Shown: positions 45,087-57,450 of the stretch, piece after piece
Layout of the letters: every line of letters begins with the position of its first letter
How positions within the stretch are numbered: the stretch's first letter is position 1
DNA from: Linnemannia schmuckeri
Taxonomy: Eukaryota > Mortierellomycota > Mortierellomycetes > Mortierellales > Mortierellaceae
Length of the DNA stretch: 64,000 bases
Assembly (NCBI GenBank): GCA_029449235.1
Contig: JANATG010000001.1
Coordinates: 4,154,001 to 4,218,000 of the forward strand
Direction of reading: 5' to 3'
Translations under genes and position numbers: made by a program
The notes under the pieces: model-generated
The model's database searches: none
What the model was told of the DNA's origin: nothing
The model's input: the letters and a program-made list of their open reading frames with translations, nothing else

Positions 45087-45351
45087 GCTCTCTTACCGGC
45101 GTTGTTTTCGCTGGGGGGGAGGGGGGATTTTTCTCGGTTTGTTTGCTCTTTTGTTTTCGCGTTCGTTGTATTGCTACTTCTTTCCCTTCCACTTGTACAC
45201 ATACTTTCTCCTGCTAACACAAACAAATCAGCCCTCAAAATAAAGAAAACAACCTGTGCAAAGAAATGGTATTTTTTGATGTTTTTCCATTATGAAAATT
45301 TATGTAAACCCTCGATCAAAATTGTCTAATACAGAAATAATGATGTTATTT
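45087..45351. terminator. Shared 3' region of convergent BTB and PA2G4-like genes
   Basis: The 265-bp spacer between two stop codons contains AATAAAG at about 45239 for the plus strand and T-rich/AAAATTTT sequence for the minus strand. Both polyadenylation sites must lie here. Confidence 0.5.
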
Positions 45352-47302
45352 TTACTCCTTCTTCTCCTCGGCGGCGGCGGCAGCGTCGGCCTTCTTCTTC
45401 TTGTTGGCGCTCTTCTTCTTAGGCTTGATCTCGGAGGCCAAAAGGGCAAGGATCTCCTCATCGACAATCTTCTTCTCGGTCTGGATGGTCTCGAGGTCGA
45501 TGGGGGTGTTGGTGATGCGGAGGGGACCCGAGGGCATGACGCAGACGGTGAACAAGAACTGGGCAACAAACTCACCCTTCTCCTCCTCCATGACATCGTA
45601 GGCAGTGACGACGTTGTGCTTGATGCACTCGAGGAGACCCATGCGGGCCTTACGCTCGTCATCCATCTGACGGAGGTTGAAGGGGAACTGACCAAACTTC
45701 TTGGTGATCTCGGAGAGGACCACGCGGGAGGTCTGCATCTTGAGCGAGTAGTTGGTGGTGGTCTTCTTGTAGATGGTGGTGCGCGAAGCGTTGTTCTTGA
45801 TCTTGCCCTCGCCGGAGGAGATCATGATGTCGACACAGTAGACCTCGTTCTCGGCAAAGGTGCACTTCTCGAAATCGGAGCGCTGACCCTCGGTGGGGTT
45901 GAGGATAATCTGCTTCTTGCCGTCAATGACGTTCTTCTCCTGCTGGTGCGAGAGCATGCCCTCGACGGGCTTGCAGCCATAGGCGGCAGCAATGCGCTGG
46001 ACGTTGTCGGTGACGGGGGTGTTGGCGTTGCCGGCACGGATCAGGCGGACAGCGGCCTCAGCAGCCTGGTAGGCGGCCATGAGGACATCGGCCTGCTTGC
46101 CCTTGACGGGGTTCTCCTTCGAGGCACCAACAACAACGGTGGTGGCGGCAATGGCACCATATCCGTCGATCTGGGCACCGAGCTCACTATGATGTGTCAA
46201 GAGAAAACAAATGGTTCCATTAGAGATCATTGTCTGTGTTGATTAAGGTTTTGTTTTTTGGTGCATTATCCTGGAATTGTCCTGCGCTGGCCTTTTTGCA
46301 AAAAGACGCGTAAGTGAGCATGAAAAAGAGGACATAGCAACGTACACCTTGACCATATCGCCGTTCTTCAAGACAAGACCCTCAGCATCAGCAGCAAGGG
46401 GGGAGAAGTGGCAGATGGTGTTGTTGACAGAGATGGCAGTGGGGAAACCGACACCTAAAAGAAAACACGAAAGTCATTGTAAAAAAGACAGTTAGTTTTT
46501 TTCGTCCAGTTTCATTATGCCGCAGTAAGCAAGCAGAGGTCAACAGGAAAGTGACGAGTCAATTGCAATAAAAAAAGTGAAAGGACATACCCTTGTTGAT
46601 CTTGCCCTTGGTGTAGACGGTCTTGACACCCTCCTCGATGGCCTTGTCACCGTTCACGCAGAGCTCCAAGATGGAGGCACCGTCAACGCAAGCAGCAGCG
46701 ACCTGGGCGATAACACCTATTCCATTTCCCACAAAAAAATGACAAACGGTGAGTCTCAAATTGAACCTGTGTTTGCTTCCTGAACAGGCGTTTTTCTCCT
46801 TTTCGAAACGCCGTAAAAAGCGCGATGTATGATCCAGAATTGTGTTCTTTGCAATCATTTTCTAAGAGGGCGCCACGTACGGTTGGTGATATCGGCGGCA
46901 GCCTTGTACTTGGTGAGGACATCGGTGTTACTATACGGTTGAAGTAGCCGGGTTTTGTTGTTAGTTCCTTGACTTTGTTTTTTGAGTTTAATTGAGTTTG
47001 ACTGTGTTTCCAAGGGTAAGGTGAAAGAATGGAAGAGGATATGGAGTATGAAGTGTGGAGAAGGAAAGGAGAAGAAGGAGGGAGCGTGTGAATGGGAGGG
47101 AATATCTGCTCCCGTGAGGGGCTTAACGGGCGGACCGAGCCAGGTTCCTGGGAATATTTTTTGTTGGTGGTTTGTCGAGTGTGAGAAAGGGAGGAAAGGA
47201 GAGGATGTGAGGATAGGAATAAGGGAATCCTTACGCGACGGTGAAGTCCTCAGTCTCCTGGGCAGCGACGGTAAGCTTCTTCTTGTCGGTGGGCTTGCTC
47301 AT
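45352..47302 (-). CDS. PA2G4/EBP1-like protein (methionine-aminopeptidase fold, ribosome-associated)
   Basis: Five exons (47302-47235, 46930-46881, 46716-46591, 46454-46346, 46186-45352) give 395 residues, matching PA2G4/EBP1 (about 394). The family has the pita-bread fold of methionine aminopeptidase 2 without catalysis; members bind ribosomes and RNA and influence growth and 60S biogenesis. Seen: EDFTVANTDVLTKYKAAADI, then NRVIAQVAAACVDGASILEL, GFPTAISVNNTICHFSP, ELGAQIDGYGAIAATTVVVG, GCKPVEGMLSHQQEKNVIDG and a Lys-rich tail (KPKKKSANKKKKAD) typical of RNA-binding EBP1. Metal-ligand Asp/His positions of true peptidases appear only partly kept, as expected. All exon phases agree. It shares a divergent promoter with ARP3. 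Confidence 0.93.
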
Positions 47303-47764
47303 GTTGAATCGATGGATGTGGTAAGGGATGGGGTGAAGGAGAAAAAAAAAGAAGAGAAAAAAAACACAAATACGACTTTGTCTGTTTACGAGAAGGAGGA
47401 AGGGAACAAAGCACTATCACAGTCACATCGACCCAGCGTGCACAGTTTTCTGGAAAAGTACGTCTGGAAATAGAGAGTGCCAGGCATATTAACGGCCATT
47501 TTGACGTCACACGAGTGATGCATGGAAATAAAAGAAATTAATTGACCCACCCAAAGAGGATCATTTCTGTCCTCTGAGCTCCAACGAACGGTGGGAGAAA
47601 ATAGCCGCAAAGCAAAGCTATTCAAATAAACGACTGGGCCATGACTTCATATTAATCATCTCTTTCCTTCTCTTTTTATTCTCCCATCCTTCTTCCTCTT
47701 CCTCTTCCTCACACCTCTTCTTCCCCTTCTCTCTTCTTCTCTCTCCTTTCCTCCATTCCTCTCA
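47303..47764. promoter_or_regulatory. Bidirectional promoter, PA2G4-like gene and ARP3
   Basis: A 462-bp spacer separates two divergent start codons. The ARP3 side ends in a strong CT-rich leader (47660-47760); no TATA box was seen. Co-regulation of a growth gene and a cytoskeletal gene is possible but not shown. Confidence 0.5.
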
Positions 47765-48562
47765 ATGTCGCGTCTTGCTCCTGTCGTTATCGACAACGGT
47801 ACAGGGTAATAATTCCCTTCTCACATACTGACTCATCGTGTCGTCTTCTGTCCATCGTTCCTGGCGGAACAGTCACCTTGCCAGCTCCACACTTTTTATT
47901 CAGGGAACATCTCCAGCTCGGCCATCAGAACATAAAATAAGCGACGCACACGAATGCATGCCGACATCTGAACAAACGCCTTCGACGACATCCACCCTCG
48001 CTTTTTCACTCATAGTCGACACTGTTGGAGGAACGCGTGTCTACAGCCGTTCACATCTCTTTTTTATCGTCGTGTCGTTTTAAACCCCTCCCTTTCGTGA
48101 CGTTTTTCTCACCTATACTCTCTCTATCTCGTACTTTCGTCTTCTTCTGAATAGCTTCACAAAGATGGGTTTCGCTGGAAACAACGACCCATCTTTTATC
48201 CAGCCCACAGTTATCGCCACCAGAGACGGAGGCTCAGCCGGTTCGGGGGCACCCTCGGTCCCCTCTAAGCCCTCGTTCCTGAACTCGTCCGCCAGCTCAA
48301 ACCTTGCCTCCAAGCGCGGAATTGAAGATCTGGACTTTTATATCGGGGACGAGGCCGTTGCCAACTCAAAGACCTATGCCCTCAACTATCCCATTCGCCA
48401 CGGCCAGATCGACAACTGGGACCACATGGAGCGCTACTGGGAGCAAAGTATCTTCAAGTACCTCCGCTGCGAGCCTGAGGATCACTCTTTTCTTTTGGTG
48501 AGTATCTGGAGAACAGTTCATGGAGGATGATGACGATTTGCCGCCATTTTTTAGGAACAACC

Positions 48563-48593
<31 letters not shown>

Positions 48594-50161
48594 GAAAAAA
48601 ACAACTGACTTAAGACGCCAACTGACAACAGGATACTCATACTTTGCTGTTACTTATCTCTCTGTGGAATAGACTGAGCCCCCACTGAACCCTCCCGAGA
48701 ACCGTGAAAACACTGCCGAAATTATGTTCGAATCTTTCAACGTTCAGGGATTGTACATTGCTGTCCAGGCTGTTCTCGCCTTGGCTGCCTCCTGGACCTC
48801 GAGCAAAGTCAGCGAGCAGACCTTGACCGGTACCGTTATCGACTCTGGTGATGGTGTCACCCACGTCATCCCCGTCGTATGTGCTTTGTCCTTTCCCGAG
48901 GCTTTTCTCCTCATCCTCGTTTCTTTCGGTACAAAGGATATGTAAACTTTTGGGAATATGAAAACTAACCTTTCTCTATCCATTGCCCATTGTAAACATA
49001 GGCTGAGGGATACGTCATTGGATCTTCGATCAAGAGTGTTCCTATTGCTGGACGCGATTTGACTTCATTTGTTCAGAACTTACTCCGTGAACGTGGCGAG
49101 AACATGATTCCCGCTGAAGATTCGTTGACTGTGGCTCAGAGGATCAAGGAGCAGTACTCGTATGTGTGCCCTGACATTGTCAAGGAGTTCAAGAAGTACG
49201 ACCAGGAAGGCGATAAGTACTTTAAGAAGTACGAGGGCGTCCACTCTGTCACCGGCAAGGTAACCTTCTCTGCTTGTGTTGCTCAATTGGACAGTTGGAA
49301 GGATTTGGATACATGTGCTCTTTCGACGCTATGCTGACCGTGTTTTTATTATGATGATTCAATTGCTACTAGCCATACTCTGTTGATGTCGGTTTCGAGC
49401 GTTTCTTGGCACCAGAGATCTTCTTCAACCCAGAAATTGCCAGCTCTGACTACCTGACTCCTCTCCCTGAAGTCGTCGACACTGTTGTCCAGACCTCTCC
49501 TATCGATGTCCGTCGTGGTCTCTACAAGGTATAATTTAGTTTGTGGCTTTTATTATTCGATTGATCAATTGCGTGCAGAAGCCACTTTTGAATAATAACT
49601 AATTCTTCAATACTCTTTGCGTCCATATACAACATAGAACATTGTGTTGTCTGGAGGATCGACGATGTTTGAGAACTTTGGAAAGCGTTTGCAGCGTGAT
49701 ATCAAGCGTATTGCAGACACGCGTATCAAGCGCAGCGAGGTTCTTTCGGGAGGCAAGATGCAGGCTACACCCATGGAAGTCAACGTTATCACTCACAAGA
49801 AGCAGCGTTACGCTGTCTGGTTCGGAGGCAGTTTGCTTGCCTCTACAGTATGTTTCTTGTTTGTTCTTTGCGTTTTGTGGTTAGGATGAGCATTGAGAAG
49901 TGTATGAACAATTGGATTATGGCAACTTATCATTATCAACATTATTTTGGTAACTTTGTTAATAGGGGGAGTTCCACTCCTACTGCCACACCAAGGCCGA
50001 ATACGATGAGGTCGGACCATCTATTGCCAGACATAACGTAAGTTCTAGGCGCCTTTATTCAATTGCTATGTATGCTGTGTGAGATTATTGTACTGTTTTG
50101 TTGACCTTTTATTTCCTATATGTATGTCCTATGATAGCGCGTTTTTGGCACTGTTGGTTAA
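47765..50161 (+). CDS. ARP3: Actin-related protein 3, Arp2/3 complex subunit
   Basis: Eight exons (47765-47805, 48155-48497, 48673-48876, 49002-49259, 49373-49528, 49638-49847, 49966-50037, 50138-50161) keep one frame and give 435 residues. Arp3 pairs with Arp2 to mimic an actin dimer that starts branched filaments at endocytic patches and growing tips. Family marks: VVIDNGTGFTKMGFAGNNDP (ATP loop), the AVANSKTYALNYPIRHGQID region, LLTEPPLNPPENRE, VIDSGDGVTHVIPV (second phosphate loop), SIKSVPIAGRDLTSF, NIVLSGGSTMFENFGKRLQR, VWFGGSLLAST and the end EVGPSIARHN-RVFGTVG. The final exon codes only seven residues. An N-terminal-half insert (TRDGGSAGSGAPSVPSKPS) makes it slightly longer than human Arp3. 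Intron 2 contains a T28 run. Confidence 0.96.
48566..48593. repeat. Poly(T) tract, 28 bp, in ARP3 intron 2
   Basis: A perfect T28 run followed by GAAAAAAA lies within the second intron, about 80 bp upstream of the acceptor. Confidence 0.95.
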
Positions 50162-51577
50162 GCAAGAAATGTGAAAGAAAAATAGCCCAAAAGGAGAGAT
50201 ACCGCGCTGCCACGAGACAAGCAATTGCAGGCTCAGGCACAGAAATAAACGATTGGTGGCAATGCGATGCCTACGTATTAGTTTTTTATCTAATCGTGCT
50301 TGTTGTGTAACACAACCCTCCCTTATGATTTTCGGTGGTTGGTGTTGATCTGTTTTGGTTGGTTGGTTGAGACCTCTTGTGAGATGAGAGAAGAGAAGGA
50401 GAGAAAGAGTTGAGCTCAGATCTCCCCTTCCCCCCAGCGTGCCTTTCACATGTTGCAGGCGTTCCCAACAAATTCAAAAAAAAGGGACTGAATCAAAAAA
50501 AATTGAATCTCCCTCCACTACTTATACGCTGTAGCCATGATCGAGAGTCAGCTCATTCTTTTTTTGTTTTGATCGAAGATAAAGAAAAGAAAGAGAGGGC
50601 TAGTTGGAGCAGCCCCTCAGGCCACGAGGTGGGGAGCCAGAGCAGAACCTGCAAGGTTACTCAAGCCATAGCAGTGGCAACAAAATGCAAAGGTAAAGAG
50701 ATGAATGAATTCAATTGATAGGGCTATCTTGTGGGGTAGATGTGTATCTGTGGATTTGGTTTTGCATGCAGCAAAAATAAGAGAAAAAGGGGGAGAGTGA
50801 TGGATGCTGATGATGGCGGTGGATGGTGTGTGGGTGAATACGAATGGGGCTGTTGAAGGAAAAAAACACTTCTTCGATAGCACAAAAAAACATGCGAAAA
50901 GCAGCAAGTAGGACGAGGGCGTTTTATGTTTGTTCTGGGGCAAAGTGAGCGGCGATTAGAATATTGAGCGGTGGGATGGACTGTGGCCACGCAGCAAAGT
51001 GAACAACAGATGAACAGTCAGCAGAGTGAGCCCTTGCCCACAGTGCCCCCAAAAAACAAGTTTTTTTCCCTCCTCTGCACTGAGGATACCATTTTTCCTT
51101 TCTTTCTTTCACTTACTTCCCTTCACACCTTTCTCCACACATCCTTCCCTTCCCTTCTTCACTCTTTCCCCTTCATTCACATCCATCATCCTTCTCTCCC
51201 AATCAATCATCCCTCAATACCACTCACTCTTATACCCACCTCCTCGAACTATATCCCCTTCCCTTCGCTTCCCTTCACTTTCCTTTCAGCCAGCCGACTT
51301 TAATCACCCTTACATACTCTCTTTTCCGCCCCACAGATTTTTACTCTCCTTTTATTTCTTACGGCTCTCTGGGGTTCACTCATTCCAACCACACACACTT
51401 ATTTCTCTTTCTTCACATAATACTCGCTCATCCATTCAATCACACATTCATTCTTCACACTTCCTCTCCGATTCACTTTTCACCGCCCATTCACTCACTC
51501 ATTCCACTTCAGCAACAGGAACAGCAGTAACATTTACGACTAGGACAGTCGACCGAGAGAGCACACACATACACACG
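50162..51577. other. Intergenic region upstream of Mga2/Spt23-type gene
   Basis: No gene is recognisable in the left part. From about 51090 to 51530 the sequence is strongly C/T-rich with CACTCATTC-type motifs, forming a long pyrimidine leader typical of regulated genes in this window. Confidence 0.5.
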
Positions 51578-52071
51578 ATGTCACAGAATGGGTATGGCAC
51601 AACAACGACTTCAATAGCAGCAACAGCAGATAACAAACTCTCAGCAGCCCCTTCTTTTTGTGGCGTTATGTACCCCAATACAAACATACACTTGGACCCC
51701 CACTTTCCTCGGCTAACAGAACACATACCCCTCTCATTCTTCAATTGATTTCAATGTAACTATAGTCTGCGGGTGAATATTACGGGCGTGCCCTCACAAG
51801 GAGCAAAGTCCCGAGTGGAGACTCAGATCAAGCTCGGCATCCAGCTGGTCAACCAGAACAACGAGCGCATTGGCGCATGGACACATATCAAGCTGCCCGA
51901 GTATATGGTCGCTAAAGAGAAGAACAAATCTATCAACGCCAAGAATGTCGGTATGTATCCCTCTTGCTTATTTTTATATGTATATGTGTGCCTCGGACTT
52001 GTTCTATGGGTTCCAAATGGGCATATACGGAGACCATAGTTGTCTCTTAACCTGAAAGGCGGAGTCGAAAG

Positions 52072-52112
<41 letters not shown>

Positions 52113-55100
52113 TGTGGCACACACCACTACCACGTTCAGTATGCCCGAAGACAGTTGACTTGTCTGAATTGTCCCAACAAACAAAACAAAACAACAAAAA
52201 ATTATTTCGTCCACTTGACCTGGCTAATAATTAGCACCAACAGACACATCACATTCATACACTCAAACAAAACAACAAACAACAACAGCCTTTCCCTCTC
52301 CCTCTTCCCCGCAATAATACACAAACACAAAAGATATTGACCTAACATCTTTTTTGTTTGTACGCCCTTCTATCTCCAACTAAAATAGGCCCTGAGGTAT
52401 ACGACGCATTAAACAATGGTACATGCCTCAGCCTCGAGGCTGCTGTCGTCTGCCAAAGCGATAAGACAAAGGTCATCCAGACCTGCACAGGATGTGTTCT
52501 CCGCGAACGCAAACGAGCTCAACGCAAAAAGAACATTGGCAAGAAGAAGGTCGGTGCTGCTGTTACCCCTGTTATCGAAGATGACGAGCCCGAGGTCATG
52601 GCCCTCGAACAACGCAAGATCCTCCTCTTCAACTGCACAGAGATTGCAGAGTTCACATCCGGCGAACTCACCCTTCCTACCCGCATCACCTGCTACTGCC
52701 GACATCACGGTGAGAAGCAAGGTTTTTGCATCCAGTTTGTCCTCCGCGACTACGCCAACAATGTCGTTGCCGTCGGCATCTCGCCCCCCATCATGATCAC
52801 CGACGACCACAAGGCATCCAAAGTCAAGAAGCCCGAGGCTGGTGCTGTCCCAACTAAGAAATCCTCCACCAAAAAGTCAACCGACGCCACCAATCAGGTC
52901 GTCACCCTCACACCTCCAAGCTCGCCATTATCTCCTGGTGACGAGGTCGAGAGCGAGGTTGACATGGGTACTCCTGAGGACGATGATGACGAAGAGGAAG
53001 AGTCCGAAGAGTCCGAGATGGACTCTGCTTCGTCTAATGCCTCACCCTCTCCTCTCCAGGTCTCCATGGACATTGGTCACTATGACCCTAACAACCTCTC
53101 AATTGTCGACATGATCTCACAGTTCTCTCAAGTCGATGATGCCCGCCAGGTTCCCTCGCCCTCATCACCTGTCTCGCCCTCTGAGCGCGTTTCAATGGCC
53201 TGTCAAACAACACCCTCGCCCGAGTATCCTCCTGGGTCTTTTGAGGGACAGCAGCAGCAGTTCCACTCTATGAACAGCTACATTTACGCCACCAACAATG
53301 ACAGAATGGTCCCCGAGCAACTTGTTGATATCCCCATCTCCCTCGCAGCCCCTACCATGTCGCCTATGGAGCAATCTAGACAGCATGTCCAGCTCCAGCA
53401 GGAACAAGAGCGTCAGCAACAACAGCACCAGCAACAGCAGCTCCAACAACAGCACTTACAATTCCAACAGCTTCAACAGCAGGCTCTATTCCCCGAGGCA
53501 TTCAACGGCTCAGCAGCGGTCACTTCTACACCCGTCGCTCGCCGCACCAGCACCTCAGGAGGTGTTGGACCCATCAAGCGTAAGCGTCCAACAGGTGCTG
53601 CCAACCCGTTGGCCTCATCCGCTGCCCAGCCCGCCACCACTGGAGCCATTGCCTCTCCTATCAACCCTCTCGCTGCCAATCCCACCTTGGTCTCTCCATC
53701 TCCTCTTCCCTCAATTCTCGGACTTACATCCAGTCTTGCAATGGTGCCTCCTGGCTTTATTGTCCCAAGGATGTCACGCCTGATCCCCAACCAAGGACCT
53801 TGCTTCGGAGGCATTGAGATTACAGTGTTGGGCGCCAACTTTTATGCAGGACTCACCGCCATGTTTGATTCGACTCCAGCACTCCCCACCCAATTCTGGT
53901 CGCCCAACACTTTGATCTGCATTCTGCCACCAAGGATTCAGCCAGGAACTACGGTTGTCACATTCAAGGAGCACCCTTCGATCACCTTGCCTCAAGCCGG
54001 AGACATGAACGAGATGATGCTGTTCACCTATGTCGACGAGAGCGACAAGGCCTTGATGGAGCTTGCCCTTCAGGTTGTCGGACTGAAGATGACTGGTCGT
54101 TTGGAAGATGCTAGGAACATCGCACTGCGTATTGTCGGAAGCCAGGTCGCCAGCGGTCAGCAACAGCAGGGACAACAGCAACAGGGACAACAGCAGCAGC
54201 AAGGGCAGCAACACCAAAACACACTCGACTACAGCACTCTAGTTAGGGATTTGATCTTGTCGTTTGGCGATATGGAGACCGATGCTGAGTTCCAAGCTGG
54301 TCTTGAAGACAGGATCTTGACTCTTCTCACCGTCCTTTCGGAGCTCCCCGCCAACGGACACAACGTCATCAATCTTGCCAGACGCGACACTGGACATCGC
54401 CTCCTTCACCTGGCAGCCATGAAGGGATTCGAACGCTTGGTTGATGCCCTCGTTGATATGTCCGATATTGAGGTCGATGCATTGGACATGAACGGTTATA
54501 GTGCACTCCACTATACTTGCTGGAGAGGGCAATCAGGAAGCGCCAAGGTCTTGATCGACAAGGGCGCTGATGTGATGTTGAGAAGTGTTCATGGTGTTGG
54601 ATGTGTCGACTTGGCTGGAATGCACGACGAGACTGCCAAGACCGATTTGATCCAGGCTTTGAGGGCTAGCAACAGTTGGGTCGATGCAGGAGCACAGGAA
54701 GAGGCTGGCTACGAGTCTGCTCAGGAGGCTGAGGGCGGGTCGGACGTTGATGAGGAACTTCAGGCCTTGGGTGATGTTGAGGATGGTGAAGACAGTGGTG
54801 TCTGGCTGGAGCACTTTGCCACCGAGAGCGATGCTCTGGAGGAGGAAGACGAGAGCGAGGATTCCTTTGATGAGAACAGCATTGTTGGTTCTGAAATTGA
54901 GGACATTGCCTGGCTGGATCGCGGCGAGTGGATTGGCGAGGAGTTATCGGACGAGTCCAGTCTCTGGGATGGAGAGGAGCAGGAGGAGGATGTTCAGGAG
55001 ACTGCTGTTCTCAACAAGTCGGAGAACGCCGAGATTGTCCAGGCTCCTTCTTCCCCCAGCCTCATCCCCATGACGACTGCTATTCCTCAGGATCCCAAGG

Positions 55101-56086
55101 ATGCCCAGGCCAACGAGATGGCGACCAACTGGCTTCAGAAGACCTTGACCCAGATCCAGTCTTCCTCGCCCGCATTTGACTTCGAGTTCTTGAAGTCCCT
55201 GAACCATATCTTGCCCGAGAAAGGAGCCTTCTTGATGAACATGCCCAGCATGCCCACGTCGATTCAGGCGTTCAATGCCAACATTGGAACATACATGCCC
55301 TACAACTTTAGCGGCAAGACCGAGGTCTCCTCCACTGATGCCACCACCGAGCAGATGTCCGAGAAACAGCCTTTCCGTCACCAGCGCAACGGATCCATTG
55401 GTCACGAGATGTTGGATGAGCAAGCGATCTCACACGAGCTCTGGAACCTCCACTCTGGTCCCGACAACCGCACCATGAACAACACCAACATTCCTCTTGC
55501 CGTCCCCGTTCCCGAGGAGGCCCCTAGCCGGTACTTGAATGTCTACCACGAGCCCTTCTCGTCGACGTCAGTCTTGCAGCAGCCCGTCAACAGCTATGCC
55601 ATGCCTGCCCAGGATTCGACCTACAATCCTCTGACCTTGTCCACCACCCCTGGTCCTCATGGAGCAGTCGCCAACGGTGGTGTTACTGTTACATCTCCAT
55701 TGAGCAAGGTCAGGCGGTTCTATCCACCCATGGGATCTGAGCCTCAGCAACAGCCAGCTCCCGTATCGGATGTGGGCGAGTCGTCCGTCGTCCGTGGCGG
55801 CCGTAGGATCATCACCGAGATTGTGAACAATGGCGCTGTTGTTGGAGGAGCCGCGGTTGCCGAGCGTGCGGTCGGAGCGGTGGGTGAGAACAGACACATT
55901 CAGGAACTGAGGGCGAGATACCACCAAAAAATGAAGAGGCTGAAAAAGGACAAGATGCTGTTCTTGTTCTGGGTGCCCGTGCTGCTGGTCATGCTCGCAT
56001 TGACGATTATTCGCATCGCGTCGACATTTGATGTTGCCCGCCAGTGGACGGGTGGACTCATGAACCTTGCTGGCATTCAGGTTTAA
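51578..56086 (+). CDS. Mga2/Spt23-type membrane-tethered transcription factor (IPT/TIG and ankyrin domains)
   Basis: Exons 51578-51669 (uncertain), 51766-51950 and 52389-56086 give about 1324 residues. Yeast Mga2/Spt23 sit in the ER membrane, sense lipid saturation, and are cut by the Rsp5-proteasome route to free an activator of the OLE1 desaturase; the same role is inferred here. Seen: the conserved start LRVNITGVPSQGAKSRVETQ and KLPEYMVAKEKNKSINAKNV, GTCLSLEAAVVCQ with a CTGC/CYCRHHGEKQG region, an acidic stretch, a Gln-rich run near 425-465, an IPT/TIG domain near 551-640 (RLIPNQGPCFGGIEITVLGA), ankyrin repeats near 757-845 (GHRLLHLAAMKGFERLVDAL; GYSALHYTCWRGQSG) and a single C-terminal membrane span near 1281-1303 (LFLFWVPVLLVMLALTII). 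The first exon could end earlier (GG|GTATGG at 51592), giving a shorter N-terminus. Confidence 0.93.
52072..52110. repeat. Poly(A) tract, 39 bp, in intron of Mga2/Spt23-type gene
   Basis: A perfect A39 run lies in the second intron, the longest homopolymer in the window. It is an indel-prone site for sequencing and replication. Confidence 0.95.
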
Positions 56087-56419
56087 GCTCTTTGATGGTA
56101 TTCTCGTTTTTGACTTTTTTTTCTTGTATTCATAGCGTTTGTTTTTTCTTGTTGTTCTTTATTCTTTGCATACTTTTGGTTACCTTTCCCTAGCATGGTA
56201 CCATATCTTATTCCCCTTCAACATACACCCTTGACGTCTTTGCATTAGTTTCTTTTTATCGTTTTGTCTCCATTCGTAATCTTTTTTTTTCTGTAACAAA
56301 AACCGTAAGCAACATTGCTATCTTCGTTCATGACTTGAATGAAAATAAATTCTCAAACAAATCAAAAACAAACTCATGGTGTTGAATTGCAACAATCGGG
56401 CTTTGATGTGGATGCCGTA

Positions 56420-56644
56420 CTACATATTCCTTTCGATGAACCGATCTGCTGCTCGCTGAATCTCAAAATCACCTGGACGGACGATCTTCCCAGTGGTGGT
56501 CGTGGTGGTGGACAGGCCCCAACCCGAGCGAAATCTGTGCACATTAGATCGATCAAATCCTGCAATGATCATAGGACGGCACTGGACCGCTAGCTCTTCA
56601 ATCTCAAAGTGGTTCGCGGCGTCCAAACGCTTGCTCCCTGCCAT
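56420..56644 (-). CDS. Small hypothetical ORF, 74 residues (weak, possibly a relic)
   Basis: The frame starts MAGSKRLDAANHFEIEELAV and continues QCRPMIIAGFDRSNVHRF, then a Thr run from a CCA/ACC repeat, and ends GKIVRPGDFEIQRAADRF plus six residues. The composition and balanced amino acids look protein-like, unlike the low-complexity frames around it. The frame is open only 11 codons further upstream, so it may be one exon or a fragment. No family is recognised. Confidence 0.3.
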   Translation of the reverse strand: MAGSKRLDAANHFEIEELAVQCRPMIIAGFDRSNVHRFRSGWGLSTTTTTTGKIVRPGDFEIQRAADRFIERNM

Positions 56645-57186
56645 TTCCTCAAGAAGTCTGGTGTATGATCGATATCATTCCTAGAGCACTGATGTGGACT
56701 TTAGGTGCTTCAGTCATGCTTGGGTGTTCGTTTCGTCAAGGAGGGGAGCGATATAGTGGAGAAGGAGAAGACAAAAACATAAAAAGTAAGCGAGCCAAAG
56801 GTCACGTCGTAGAAGTGGGATGCACTTGATAAAAATCGAAGTTAGCAGTCGTAATGCATCGTTTTCTCCTCCGTGGTGTTGTTTGATTCAGCTGGATATA
56901 TTCAACGGCGGTTTGACCACTAAACATATGCAAACTTGGGCCAATGTTTTAAGCACTTTGAACAAATTTTTTAAACGCGGATTGGCGATAGAGACAGGGC
57001 TTGATGAGCTTGGATAAACAAAAGAGAACAAATCCAGAGGGGGGGTTAGAACTGACATGAAAGTCCTTTCGGCAAACGCAAACATCATTCATCGACTCCA
57101 TGTCACTTCAGTTAACATCAGACACAGTTGTTAGAGACAGCTTGGTCACCAATTTCAGTATACTCCTTCATCAACAAAGGGAGTTA

Positions 57187-57393
57187 AGGACATCCAGACA
57201 AGGTAATCGAGAATGACTCGTTTTTCGGTAACCCAATGGGTACTGCACCTATATTGAGGTGGCCCCTTACAATAGCCAGGTCAATGGCTGAAAGCAAGGA
57301 CACTCTTCTCAAGATGGAGCTTGCTTCCGAAAAATTAAGGGCTGAGATCGATGGTGCGAAACCCCTAAAACTAGTGTCATTGTAGTCTAATGG
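57187..57393 (+). pseudogene. Coding-like fragment, unknown family
   Basis: Between a TAA and a TAG lies a 65-codon frame reading HPDKVIENDSFFGNPMGTAP, then ILRWPLTIARS and a helical MAESKDTLLKMELASEKLRA followed by EIDGAKP. The last part resembles a coiled-coil segment. No start context or neighbouring exon is obvious, so it may be the remnant of a gene or mobile element. The opposite strand is also open, which weakens the case. Confidence 0.3.
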
Positions 57394-57450
57394 TATGACG
57401 AGCCAACAGAATGCATCTCGTCGTACCAGGTCGATTCTACCCGAGTGTGG
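57374..57450 (+). ncRNA. tRNA-like sequence, degenerate
   Basis: TAGTCTAATGG matches the tRNA A-box (TRGYNNARYNGG), with a possible GTC/GAC D-stem. GGTCGATTCTACC about 50 bp on resembles a B-box with one base missing. GACGAG and CTCGTC can pair in between, but the loop is 14 nt and no acceptor stem closes the ends. It is at best a tRNA pseudogene or the head of a tRNA-derived element. Confidence 0.25.
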
